Of a stretch of DNA of 64,000 nucleotides, positions 48,385 to 60,585 are shown piece by piece. Positions within the stretch are counted from its first letter, which is position 1; every line of letters begins with the position of its first letter. Under the pieces are notes generated by a model that searched no databases, was not told where the DNA came from, and saw only the letters and a program-made list of their open reading frames with translations. This stretch comes from Liquidambar formosana. Taxonomy: Eukaryota > Streptophyta > Magnoliopsida > Saxifragales > Altingiaceae. A program made the translations under genes and the position numbers. Where the stretch lies: the NCBI GenBank assembly GCA_039720395.1, contig CM077833.1:22900271-22964270 (forward strand). Reading direction: 5' to 3'.

Positions 48385-50240
48385 GATTTCTTGTTATTTT
48401 TTTTATTTTTTTGGATTTCATGTTATTTTGTTTGAGTGCTCCACAAGAATTTTTGTTTTTTCTAATCTATTGACACATAAAACGCAATAGTATATAAATT
48501 ACGCTTACATATTATATCTATTTGAATGGTAGAAACTAGTAGTACAAAATTTTGGAAAAAAGAATAAAATTTAAAGTTTGAAAATAAATGTGGTTTTAAC
48601 TTTTACTGTTGTGGTTAATATTTGGGATTTTGGTTTATGATTTTCATATTAAAAATCCTCAACATAAACAAACCATGTGATATTAACCTAGTCTACCCAT
48701 TTTTCCGAATTTTGGGAAAGTTGTTTCTGCATAAAAAGTACAGTGAATGAGTCTGTTGAGTTTTCGGGTAGATTTAATTAAGAGTTTGTTAGTGTATTTT
48801 TTATGGCATCGAAGCCGATTATATATTTTTCCTTAACTCCAAAAACAGAGTGGTACTACATTCATTAAAAATGATTGGAAGATAGGATACATCTAAATAA
48901 TGTGGAATTCACATATGGGAAGCAGATGAATGAAACCTAGCTTTATAATGCTATGCAAATTAAGCACAACAGGGCTAATCCTATTTTCTACGCATTTTTT
49001 AGATGGCTCCATCTTGTGCACCATCTCATTTGTTCAATGACCTATGTGGAACATAATGGAGATCGAAGACCCACCACACATGCATGTGTGGGTAGTATGG
49101 TACAATTCACTTATGCACATAGTACAACCGTCCAATGCATAATACTTACAAAGAAAAAAAATCCACACGTGTTAATGAGACCGAATCTCATATATGCATT
49201 TACATATAAAGAGACTTACATATATAATAAAGGTAAGGGTCTAATCAATTTTTGTAATTTGAATCTCTCTGGTGGGATTCTACCAAAAATAAAAAATTAA
49301 AAAAAAAATCTCTCTGGTGGGATCTGTAGGCGACCAATCCTCTTTAATAAAAGGGCCATTCGGTTACATTATTATTGTACCAAACATTGTTTCAATTAGA
49401 AAATTAAATAGAAAAATATTGGAGAGCCCATATGGTTTGGCCTGTACTCACAATGGGCTGGGCCTCACCCCTTAACACAAAAATGGGCTCTAACCCCCAT
49501 TGTGAGTATACAGGGAACCCATGTATGGTCGCATGGGTTCCCGACACAGCTTAATCCAATATTCAAAGGGTTAGCTATTTAGTTATAAATTTTAAAAATA
49601 ATTGTCTTTAAAAAAAATTAAGTAAAAGGGTTTATATGAATTGCCGAAAAAGATATAGCTGTGTAGAGGAGAATTTTATTCATAAAAAAAATAATTAATG
49701 TGCTTGGTTTCTGGAAAAAGTCAGAAAAAAGATAAATGAAAATTTGAGAATGAGAAAATAAGAGGGTTGCTACATCTACAGATATTTCTATGACGATTTC
49801 ATCTGCACAGATGTAGCGTGCATTATCTTTCTTTTTGAGTTTAAAACAAAAGAATTTTAACTTTTCTCAAAATTACATTTTTGCCATTATCACACACAAA
49901 ACAAGTGATAGCTTCTAATATTTTCCAAAAAACATAATAATGTCAATTTATTTCTCATGTTCGATTGAGTAGTAGGCACACATAAAGAGTAAAATAGAAG
50001 CAAACTATCTCTCACAATGACACCGCAAGCATCGTATGTGGCAGCTGCAGGGACAGTTACAAAATAATGGCATTGAGTGCATGCTGAGCAGCGTGGTGGG
50101 GTGGGAGATTGGATGGTGGTGGTGATAGCTAGTGTGGCCAGTGTTCAAAGTGGCAGGGTGGGTTGTGAGTATTTTGGGGCGCTAGGTAAACTCTTAAAAT
50201 GGGGTCTTTATACCTTTTTTTTTTTTTTTTTCTTAACATC
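48385..50240. other. PHT1 3' flank and intergenic
   Basis: AT-rich. A short hairpin region at about 49440-49545 pairs TACTCACAATGGG with CCCATTGTGAGTA and GGGAACCCATG with CATGGGTTCCC. No gene seen. Confidence 0.5.
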
Positions 50241-50244
50241 AACA

Positions 50245-50625
50245 TAAAATTTGTTTACACATCCCATTTATTTTAATTTTTTGAGGTTTTAGAAAAATAC
50301 AAAAGGTTTTTAAAAAAATTAACCACAAAATTTACTTGAAAACATCATCTTGAACAACTTGTAGAATAAAGTTTTTCCAAAATCTTTCGTTTAAGTGGAC
50401 TTTTTGGCTAAAAATTAAATAGAAACGTTAAATGATCAAAAAATCTACTTAAATGATAGATTTTGGAAAAAAAAAAATTTCCGCAAAGTTGTTCAAAATG
50501 ATATTTTCTAGTAGATTACGTAACAAATTTTCATAAAAATCTTATATATTTTTTAATAAAACATTGATAAATAAAAATTAGTAGGGTGTGCAAATAAAAT
50601 TAAGGGGTTGCAATAACCATTCTCT
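50245..50625. mobile_element. fold-back MITE, related to copies at 34.8 and 63.5 kb
   Basis: The two halves pair: CATCTTGAACAACTTG and TTTCCAAAATCTTTCGTTTA on the left against AAAGTTGTTCAAAATGATAT and ACTTAAATGATAGATTTTGG on the right. The right terminus (minus strand) reads AATGGTTATTGCAACCCC followed by TTAATTTTATTTGCACACCC. No target duplication could be fixed because the left tip is degraded. Confidence 0.65.
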
Positions 50626-53100
50626 TTGAAAAAAAGGAAAAAAAAATTAAGCCTACTATAAGAGTTAGTTCCAAAATAGGGTTCTAATTTTTTAGCCAAA
50701 ATGTGGGGCCCAAGACGACCGCCTTGCTCACCTACCCTCAGAACAAGTCTTGCAAAGTGGGAGTGGTGGTAGCAATGGCCAATTGGCCATATTGGTACCA
50801 TAGATGGCTGTTCTTGCTGCCATTGGAGTGGGTGTGGGTGCTGCAGGTATATCATTGGTTAAGATTTTATTCTCTTTTTCTATTTTATTTTTTTCCTTTA
50901 TGAAAAATAGGAGTATGTATCATCAAACTAGCCTCAACTTATCCTACTCTTACCCTTTACTCTACATTTTCTCACCATTGGACTTTGCCCCTCCAATTGT
51001 ACCCACAAGAAAAAAAAAAACAAAAAAACCATTGATTAGATTGTTAAAATGCATTTGGACATGTTGACATGCTTAAAACATTGGGTGTAATCAATGTTGT
51101 TTATTATGCGCTTGGGTGCATTTTTTATTGTATTTTATTTTTTTATCCTCTTAGGGGGGAAATTATTCCATGTAAACGGCAAATATGCCTAGTTAAGTGG
51201 ATTAATTAATCCCTCAACTGACGTATTTTATGTATTTTTGTTTTGAAGAATCAATAAATTATTTTGAATATTGACTACTTTGCAATTTGTTGTTTGTCAT
51301 TTTGTCTTACTTCCAATCAAATGTTCACAAATCACCTGTCATTATGGTTTGATTGTAATTTGTAGTCACTATGGAGAGGATGATATAAGTTTAATCCTAT
51401 CTACTTGACGAATAGATGAAATAAAAACCCTCTAAGAAGTAAACAACCTTCTTGTTTGGACGATTAACAAAGTCATATTTACTTTTGACCTACCGTATAT
51501 ATCTAATGCCGATGGAACTATTCAGTCGCCATCTAACAAATGCGTGCAGTAGAATAATAAAAAAAGAAGTTGAACAAATTACTCTTTAATTTTTTCGATA
51601 CAAGTAGATTGTCAAACTACATTCAAGTAGAATGAGAAAAGAGATAAAAGATGTACAATGGTGGCACTAATGAAATAAGTCATACGACAAATTAGATTTA
51701 ATCTCAAGTATAAGTGGATTGTCAAACTACAATCACATAGAATGAAAAGATCGGAAAGATAAAAGAAGTGCAATAATAGCTATAATAAAATAGGTTTATT
51801 GGTTAGAAAAAGTTCTCTTCCATTTGCCAAGCCTCCTTATGATTAAGACTCTTAACAAAAGGAAAAAGAAGAGGTTGATAGGTGTCGAGGGCGTATAAAG
51901 TTTAAAAATGAATATCTTGTATGGATCAATATACAAAACGAGAGGTTCTCACATGATAAACATGAAAAATTATAATATCGAGCGAAAGGATCATTTCTTT
52001 GAAGTAGGGTTGATTTTTTGGTCGTGATTTTTGGGCGTCTCTCGTGGACCCTTACACGCTCCGCATCAATAACGCATTAGAAAAAAATTTACAAATAAAT
52101 CAGGATTTTTATTTTTTATTTTTTTTTTTTTTTAATCCTACACTAATATACTAGGCCCGCTAAATGAGTTTGAAACCATGATTTGACTCTTTTTGGTTAC
52201 ATGAATCTTGTTTTCCTCTTTTTTTTCTTTATTCATTTTTGGTAGTCAAAGATTACATAACATTTATATTAGACTTTGGTGAAAGTAATAAGAGAGGACT
52301 ACGAAAATAGTACATTTTTCCTAAGATAAGAGGTTTTGACTGATTCCAAACGAAAAATAAAAATCTGGGGAAAATGACCGTTTAGGAACCACTTACCAAT
52401 ATAATACCAAACCAAGGATCGCCTGTCAATTTGATACAAATTGAATGTTAATATGATACAAATCGACTACTAATCTTATTTTGTTGTGGTAATAGATTGG
52501 GAAAGTATCATTAAAACGTCTTTTCCCCATCCTGTAACTCCTGCTGTCTACTCAGTATTCACATCCACCGTCCAGTGATAATTACTCCATGGAAGGTATG
52601 AGAAACCCACACGTGACAACCAATCAACCATCCAAGAAACAATCCCATACACTCGATGCTCACATATTTCCATAGCCCCACTCACCACAAAAACCACCTG
52701 ATTCACAAACCCAAATTGATCCTATCCGTTGATCACTGCCCAGAGTCCCAGACCCATAATCTTTCAATCACTCATCAGTCATTACCATATGATAAGCTCT
52801 TTGTGATCATCCAAAATGAGTGGTGAGGGTACCGCCAAAGCAATTTAATACCCTAGCCGGCTAGCCTTATGAAATACGGTAGCTTTTCTAATGAGCAACA
52901 AATTTGAAACTGTGATGGTGGCACGTGCCGGCCTGCAACAGTAAAGCAAAAGGGCCGAATCTAGATCCGACGACCATATCTTCCCGTCTAGACCGGGAAC
53001 TCATCAAAACCGATCCAACGGCTGTAAACCCATCTCCACCTCCAATCGTCAGATCTCCATCCGACGGCCCAGATTGAATCTGAGTGGCTCCTCCCCCGGT
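50626..53100. other. intergenic, no gene seen
   Basis: AT-rich. The small ORFs near 50700-51060 include a Gly/Val-rich peptide (MAVLAAIGVGVGAAG) that I cannot assign. The last about 600 bp are GC-richer and probably hold the upstream control region of the MORN-repeat gene. Confidence 0.45.
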
Positions 53101-53111
53101 TCACTCCTCCG

Positions 53112-53120
53112 TATATAAAA
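53112..53120 (+). promoter_or_regulatory. TATA box of the MORN-repeat gene
   Basis: TATATAAAA is followed by a CT-rich initiator-like stretch (CACTCTCTCTCTCTCC), 216 bp upstream of the ATG at 53328. Confidence 0.6.
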
Positions 53121-53216
53121 CTCACTCTCTCTCTCTCCAATTTTTCTTCTGTTCTTTCTTTGTTCAGTTGCCTGCTAAATTGCGCACCGCACACTGCTTA
53201 ACGTGCGCCGCCTGAC

Positions 53217-53282
53217 ATGTCGCCGGCGGCCTCGGTGAAAACGTTCGTGATACGAATCTCGCGGTATAGGAGGGCACAGTAG
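53217..53282 (+). CDS. upstream ORF in the MORN gene leader
   Basis: An ATG in the predicted 5' leader opens a 21-codon frame (MSPAASVKTFVIRISRYRRA plus Q) ending in TAG 45 nt before the main start. It lies downstream of the likely TATA box and so is probably in the mRNA. The Arg-rich end could make it a regulatory peptide uORF. Conservation is unknown. Confidence 0.4.
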   Translation: MSPAASVKTFVIRISRYRRAQ

Positions 53283-53327
53283 AAGAAGATAGAGGCGGCT
53301 GGGATTGAATCTTCGAACTGGAACAGT

Positions 53328-55792
53328 ATGGACTGTCAGAAAAGCCAGGCGAAGCTTACGAGAACACAGTCATCACTCCTCCGGTCGTCACCAACCATCC
53401 GATCATCCATCCACAGCCTCTCCTCCGTCAACGAAGACGACCACCCAATCACCTCTGACGAGGAAGAAGAGAAGAAGAGCAAGAAACCCCACAAACCCGG
53501 TTCGAATCCGCGAACCGGTTCGTCGTCCCGGTTTACTCCGGTTCTCACCATGGCGACCCTCACTTTCTTCACGTTCCTCTTCTTCTTCTTCTTCTATATC
53601 AGAAGGGACGAAATACCCACCTCGGAAAACCTCCTTTTGGCTCTGATTTTCGTCGCCATAGCGCTTTTCTTCGCGAGCAAGAACAAGGGTTCGATACACC
53701 AGACGATATCGATTCTGAAGCATTCGTGGGACGAGAACGCGAAACGACTAGGGCTTTCGAAGAGCAATGCGAAGCCGGTAAAGTGGTTTATCGGTAATTC
53801 GGCGGCGAGGAAGCGGCAGAAGGAGTGCTCGATTGTGCGAGAAGGTGTTGAGTTTTACAGCAATGGCGATTTCTACGAAGGGGAATTTCATAAGGGAAGG
53901 TGTAATGGAAGTGGTGTGTATAATTACTTTGTGAATGGGAGGTACGAGGGCGATTGGATTGATGGGAGGTATGATGGGTATGGGATTGAGAGTTGGGCGA
54001 GAGGGAGTCGGTACCGGGGGCAGTATCGGCAGGGTTTGAGACACGGGTATGGCGTTTATAGATTTTATACAGGGGATTCGTATGCAGGGGAGTGGTGTAA
54101 TGGGCAGAGTCATGGGGTTGGAGTCCAGACCTGTTCGGATGGGAGCTGCTATGTTGGTGAGTTCAAGTGCGGCGTCAAGCATGGACTCGGGTGTTACCAT
54201 TTCAGGTAAAATTCTTGAAAATTTTCAATTGGATTTTGGTGTTGGGTTTTGAGATTCGTGGGTTTTTGTGAGTGTTTTGTTGCATTTGATAGTCTCTCTT
54301 TTTGGGGGTGAATATTTTTTTTTTTTTTTTGAATAATTGGGTGAATTCTTGAAATTCAATTAATTTCTGTTGATGGGTTTTGAGATTGAGATTTTCTTAT
54401 GATTGTTTTGATGTATGTGACCTTGTGGGGATACTGTTTTGGAAAATTTTAGTGAATTCTTGAAGTTTTTGTAGCTGTGTTTGTGAATTGTGATCTTGAA
54501 TATTAATGGTTCTGTTTCTAAACTTTTGGTGATTAATAGAACAGTAAATTTTGATTTTTAGTGTATGATTGGGATTTTAGGTGCCCATTGATGGATGAAA
54601 GACAGAACCTTTATTGGTTTTATGTTATTTCTTAGAGGTTTCTTGAATGCTGGATGTATGAGGTAGTTTCTAGATTTTTTGGTTCCATAGTGACCCAGAT
54701 GAATTCAACTGTAGAAATATATTTTTGGCAATATTTTAAACACCTGGTTTAGTTCTGCAAATTTAGTAACATCGATCAGTAACGGAAGGAGATTCATGAG
54801 TGGTCTCGATTTTTCTTTTTCTTTTTTTCTGTTGGAATTTTCGTCGATATGTACGTCTGAGTTTTGGATTTATTCATGTTGTGTACCAATCTTCTGCAGC
54901 TCACTATTCTTGTTTTATTTATCTTTTTGCAGATCTTATTTTTAGCAAATAGTTTACCTTTCCACATTCTTTCCACTACATTTCGAAGTAATTTAATCGG
55001 GCATTTATATCATTTAATGTTCTTGTGGTATTCAGTGAAGAACTCCATTAGATTTTCCCAGATGGATTGTTCTTGTCTTTGGGTAGAAAAGTCTAAAGGG
55101 AAGAGGGAAATTGATTAATTTATATATGTTCATACAATGAGTTTTTATTTTATTATTTTATTTTTGCTCCTTTTGGTTTTCTTATTTTAATGATTTTTAA
55201 TTCTTTTACTTGGAGAATTTTAGGCTAATCATTCTAATGAAGGAACTTGATGCTGATAATTTATAAATTTTCTTTCTTTTTTTTTTGGTAGAAATGGCGA
55301 CAGATATGCGGGTGAGTATTTTGGAGACAAAGTCCATGGATTTGGTGCTTATCACTTTGCTAATGGCCACTGCTACGAGGGCTCATGGCACGAAGGCCGT
55401 AAGCAAGGCTATGGTATGTATACTTTCCGAAATGGTGACACAAGATGTGGTCAATGGGACTGTGGCAACCTTAAAACCCCTTTACCTCCACTAACTGATG
55501 CAGTCCTCCGGGCAGTTCAGGTATATTATTGACAGTGATATGTCATTCAAGATATGCCCACCTTTCTCATCATCAAAGCCATGACAATTTGAAATATTTC
55601 ACACTCTCACTTTTTTCCTGTTTGCAGGCTGCTAGAAGAACAGCAGAGAATGCTATTCACCTTCGCCGGGTGGATGAACAAGTAAACAAGGCAGTCATGG
55701 CTGCAAACAGGGCTGCCACTGCCGCCAGAGTTGCTGCTGTCAAAGCTGTTCAAAACCGGATGGACGGTAAATTTTGCGAGATAGACGTATGA
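53328..55792 (+). CDS. membrane-anchored MORN-repeat protein
   Basis: Three exons: 53328-54205 (phase 2 donor CAG|GTAAAA), 55292-55520 (acceptor GGTAG) and 55628-55792 (acceptor TTTGCAG, stop TGA). The product is 423 residues. In order: a Ser-rich, acidic N-terminus (about 1-70), two hydrophobic segments (about 71-91 and 100-116), a basic linker, and about seven MORN repeats of 23 residues from about 181 to 341 (e.g. DFYEGEFHKGRCNGSGVYNY, SRYRGQYRQGLRHGYGVYRF, HCYEGSWHEGRKQGYGMYTF), with a partial eighth. The C-terminus is an Ala/Arg-rich helix (ARRTAENAIHLRRVDEQVNK). MORN repeats usually bind membranes or phosphoinositides or serve as scaffolds. The Arabidopsis homologue is misleadingly annotated as SET7/9-like, from its MORN repeats: there is no SET domain here. 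Function unproven. Confidence 0.9.
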
Positions 55793-57537
55793 GAGACAAG
55801 CTTTTGCTTGAAGTGTAAATTTACTAATTGTTATGTACTTGGCAGATGTATCACCCCGCTAAGCACAAGCTAATCGGTGGTTGAGAGAGTATGTTTGAGG
55901 TTTCGTCCATCACACTGTAACTTGTACATAAACCCATATGTATATCAATGGAAAGATGAATTTCCAAAAGTTAGTTGGTTTTTTTTTTTTTTCATTTAAA
56001 ATAAGCGTTGTCATGTGGGTCGATCTTGAAGTTCCATTATTGTGTTTTTTTATGCAATAAAATGAAATCATAGGTCGGATCCCATCTTGTCTCTCACAGC
56101 ATCATCACCACCATCATCATCATCAACAATATTCAAATCTTTATCCCCAACATTGGGGCCTTATCTCATCTGTTCGGGGATGGCACACTGTTAAAAAATA
56201 TTATTGCAGCAAAACTAAAATATATTCATCTTCCTACCCTTTTCTTTTGGGGGGATCTTATTAGAAGCTCCCCCTCCCCCAAACAAAAGAATAGACACTG
56301 CAAATTTTATTAGATCCGTCTTCTTGGTAACCAGAATGGAGATCTAGTGAGAATTAATCTTGGACCCAGAAGGTTTAACTGAAATTTCTATCTTCTTTTC
56401 TCAGAAAAGTGTCATTTCACAAAAATTGAAGCTCAACACCATCTTTTTCTTCACTACTCATCAACTTGCTAGCTCCCTCTGAGAGTGAGTGGGGGAGAGA
56501 GTGAGGTTTTCAATTTATGGGCATAGATGCTGATGTCTGTTTTTTCTTAACCCTTTTCGGTGCAAAGAATCTCTCCGAGGGAGGGGGGAGGGAGGGGGAG
56601 GGCTTTTCAATTTATGGGCATAGATGCAAATGTTGGTGCTTTCGCAACCCTTTTCTCTGGCAAAGAACCTCCTGATTAACCCCATGCCCATGCCCCATGT
56701 CACAGACACGTCGACATTAGTAACATGAGAGGATGTGAACGATCTGGGTACCATTGAACTTTGCTGATTTCCAAATCACCTTCTGGCATATGGCCAAACA
56801 TAGCTCCCAACCTACTACGGAGAATTAAAGTAGATGCATGAATTAAATGTTGTCGAAAGCAATACGTGAAAAATAGTGACTCATACAGATCAATCAGACT
56901 ATGGCCAGAATCGAGTGTAGTACTTTAGTCTAAAGCCCTAAACATTAATGCCGATATTTCATTAAACTAATGTTAGGCAGGCATGTGCCTACTTTCTTCA
57001 CGTAGGATAATGTTGGGATTGTTATTATTCTTATACAAGCTGCAAGCACATGATAGAGTGAGGGTGGTGGAGGACTGGAGGTGGGGTTCATGGTGAGAAA
57101 AAAAAAAAAATGTAGCTTTTCATGCATCTTTGATCCACAATCTCTGTTACATCCATTTTTAAAAACTAGGCAAGATAACTTTTTTCCTTTTGGGAAACTT
57201 TCATATCTATGTAGATTCTTTTTCTTGCCTCCAGTTACTCTAGTAATTACTAGCTGGATTTTAATTCTCTCTCTCTCTCTCAGTTTTTAAAATTCCAACC
57301 ACCCCCACATGCATTTCACAAAAGAAAATCCACAAGAGGGCTGTTTACTGGGATTTTTTTCTATGGTTTATGTGGTGAGAAGGTTTCTGATATCTTTGAC
57401 TAATCTCAGATGGATTTGGTATGAAAATCAAAATAGATAGGGACTACCTCAGCCCCTGAGCAAGCCTTCATCCTAATAGTCTGCTTTCATTAATAGTAGG
57501 TCCCTATATTCAATAGATATGTACATACAGATAGATA

Positions 57538-57569
<32 letters not shown>

Positions 57570-58546
57570 GCATTAAAATTGTTCTTGTTTTTTTTTTGCA
57601 GTGTCTTGTAGCATGTCCCTACCATTGCTACAATTAAAAATCTATTTTAGGCAACATTATTGGTTGAATTTTTAAATAATTAATTAAAAAATTGCAAAGT
57701 TTTCTCGACTTGGTTTACCTTGGGAGGGATCAATCTCTGACCACTGTGGGAGCCTGGGAGGTGCTTGAATTAATTATTTCTGGGGTTTTGTTTCCTAGCT
57801 TTGAATCTCTGGCCTGGTCAATTTTCTTGGGGAAATCCCCATAAGATGTTTGTTTAGAGTAGGATACAGAGTGAGGGCTCTACATATATACATAAAATAA
57901 TCAAGAGAGAAGGGTGCAATGGGAGAGGAAATTACCAAATGCTCCTATTAAAGAAAATTAAGCAATATTTTTCATTTATTTATAAATTCCTAGGGCTCTT
58001 GGAAATTACTCATGGTGTAATTTTTCTAGGGTAAATTTTGCATGATTTTGCTGCATCCACTAGAAGCTCTCTTCCACATCATTTGGTCGGATGCAACAAT
58101 TAATTGCTGGTACGGAATTGGCATTTCGATTTTTTTGCCAATTTCTTTTAGCAATTGCAAAATTAGCACTTATTTTTTTGTTCCTTTGATTACGGAAAAG
58201 TTCTTTTTATCTTTCTGGGGTTTTCCTAATTTTTGTTTTTTCCTCCCTCTTGGCTCTTTCCCATTATTGCTTTTTTACTTCCCTCCCTCTTCTGGATGTG
58301 AAGCAATGATTTCATCGTTGAATCTCGGCCATTGATCCTCATACTTTCTTGGCTTTCCCAAAGAAAACCCAATCATGATCTTTAATTCCAATGACTCGAG
58401 GAAAATTTTTTTTTTTTGAAATGATTAAAATCAAGGCTCTGGACTCATAAGAAATGATGAGAAGAAATTCTCCTGAGAATGTTGTTATTGGAATTTGAAT
58501 AGTTCCCAAGGTAATTGCCAAAAAAAATTTCAAATTTATTGTTACA
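55793..58546. other. MORN gene 3' flank and intergenic
   Basis: No gene seen. Holds a diverged 97-bp direct duplication (about 56500-56690, both copies with TTTTCAATTTATGGGCATAG), a (GA)n run at 57541-57570 and CT-rich patches. Confidence 0.5.
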
Positions 58547-58565
58547 AATAATTTTCACTTGATTT

Positions 58566-58760
58566 GTGCTTGCGGGTTGGTTGAACGGTCAGTCTTGGGT
58601 GTGCTTCCTAGAGGTCATTGCTTTAATTCTTCACAGAAATCGCTACTTGTATGGATATAGGGCATCTCACATAGACCGTTAGGAGAATAGTCTGGACCGA
58701 AATCTCGACGAGAGTAAGACGTAAGATACCCTTAATAGTTAATAAAAAAATAATAATAAT
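58566..58760 (+). mobile_element. SINE with 19-bp target-site duplication
   Basis: A roughly 195-bp body ends in an A-rich (TAA)n tail and is flanked by a perfect 19-bp direct repeat AATAATTTTCACTTGATTT (58547-58565 and 58761-58779). An A-box-like TGGTTGAACGG lies near the 5' end, with a weak B-box-like GCTTTAATTCTTC. Length, tail and duplication fit a tRNA-derived SINE. Confidence 0.75.
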
Positions 58761-58779
58761 AATAATTTTCACTTGATTT

Positions 58780-58898
58780 TTTGAATTTTAGACATATAGA
58801 GTTGGATGAGGCATGTTTGGTCTGTGCATTCATTAGTCATTATCACTCAGCATTTCCCAGTATCCTTGTCCGATCCTCTAAATGTTTATAAAGGGGTG

Positions 58899-58930
<32 letters not shown>

Positions 58931-60284
58931 CAACTTTTATTATTATAATCCTTGCTTTGGGATACTAGTACCATTAATTTGAAGGGGTCAATCAATCATG
59001 GCATTATTAGATTTGTCTGGAGATAATTAGGCCCATACCTTAACAACGGAATTAATAATTGGTACATAACATTTGTTATATTAGCATTCAATATTCAATT
59101 ATCAATAGCATTGTGACGTTTCTTATATTTGTTTATAATTGGACTCGAAGAGGTTCAGCAAAGGGACCTTCTCGGAGGACACGGATGACCAATAAGCGTG
59201 TAACTATACATGAGCAAGATTGAGAGCTTGTGTTGAATCCTTATTATCGATGGTAGATTAATTTGATCTCCATATACCTATGTTGTGGACGTATGTCTCT
59301 TGTTGATCCATATAAATCTTGTATTTTTGTGAATAAGTTTTTTGTATTTTTTTGTATTTTACTCTAATCGTGCTTTTCATATGACAACTAAGGTTATGTA
59401 GGATAATGAAACTTTAATAATAACAATGAAACTTTTTTTTTTTTTTTCCCCTTCCAAGTAATAAAAGAACTCAAACTCAAAATTACAGTCCTCCTTTATA
59501 ATGGATCAAGTTTTAAACCTCTGTCCTTCACCATATAATAGGGGAGAGATATTGCATAAGTTACAAAATCTGTCATTATAATAACGAAATTTTTGTTATA
59601 TTTATTGATAGTTTAGGTGAAAAAACCTCCATGGCATTAACTTGAATGAGAATATAATTTTTCTTTTCTTTTTCTTTTTCGGAAAAGTTAAGAACATCAA
59701 TACATTATATATTTAAACCTATTCTATTAAGTCTAAAAACCAAGATCTCTCCCCCTCAAAAGAAGGAGAAGTGCCGTTAGGCCCAAAGATCATTAACAGA
59801 ATATAATGTTATGTCAAAGGAGTGCGGATGAACTTTGTTTTGTATTACGGTGAAATTACAAATTGCCAAAAAAAAAAACAGGTAAAAAAAAAAAAGCTTT
59901 GAAAATAATAGCACATTCCGCAACATGATACGGTACAGTACAATTGGGGTAATAGAGCGACGACAGTAACTATAGAGAAAAAAAATTGTGAAAAGCCAAA
60001 ATCAACTTGATGCAATTTGGCTACATCCACCAAAAAAGAGAGGCTACACCATGAGAAAGAAAGTGGATCATGTCTAGATTTCAGGAAGGAAATTTCAATA
60101 AAGAAGTAAAGAACTGGTCTGCTAAATGTTTGTTCCTCAATTAGTTAAAGGGCCCTTGGAATCCCAAACCAACCCTCTTGAATTAAAGTGTCATATTTTT
60201 CCTCAAAAGATATAAAAGATCAGCTTACTAATTAAGAACACAACCATTGAAAAGGTGGCATTGAGTTAAAGACAGAGAGTGTAA
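58780..60284. other. intergenic, no gene seen
   Basis: AT-rich DNA with a poly-T run of about 30 (58901-58930). No supported gene or transposon boundary. Confidence 0.5.
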
Positions 60285-60332
60285 GGATCTCATATCTTTT
60301 CCATATTAGGTCACGTCCCCCCCCCCACCCCC

Positions 60333-60373
<41 letters not shown>

Positions 60374-60550
60374 GTATCTTTTCCATATTATCAAACATCA
60401 ACCCACGTACGTCAGTGTCCTTTTAAACCCAAACCACCCCCCCCCCCCCCACCCCACTCCACCCCACCCTAAACCCTCATATCTTTTCCACATTATCAAA
60501 CATCAACCCGCCCATAGTGGTCACGTATGCCAGTGTCCTTTAAAACACCA

Positions 60551-60581
<31 letters not shown>

Positions 60582-60585
60582 AATT
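60285..60585. repeat. tandem repeat with poly-C and poly-A tracts
   Basis: A unit of about 80-110 bp with TATCTTTTCCATATTATC, AAACATCAACCC, and GTCAGTGTCCTTTTAAA occurs about 2.5 times. Each copy ends in a C-rich run (about 60317-60332, 60437-60450, 60550-60570), and one poly-A run of about 30 lies at 60335-60367. Homopolymer lengths may be assembly-sensitive. Confidence 0.75.

Noticed and set aside
50703..51067. Small overlapping ORFs near 50.7-51.1 kb
   Set aside because: One gives a Gly/Val-rich peptide, but there is no second exon, no clear splice borders and no family match.
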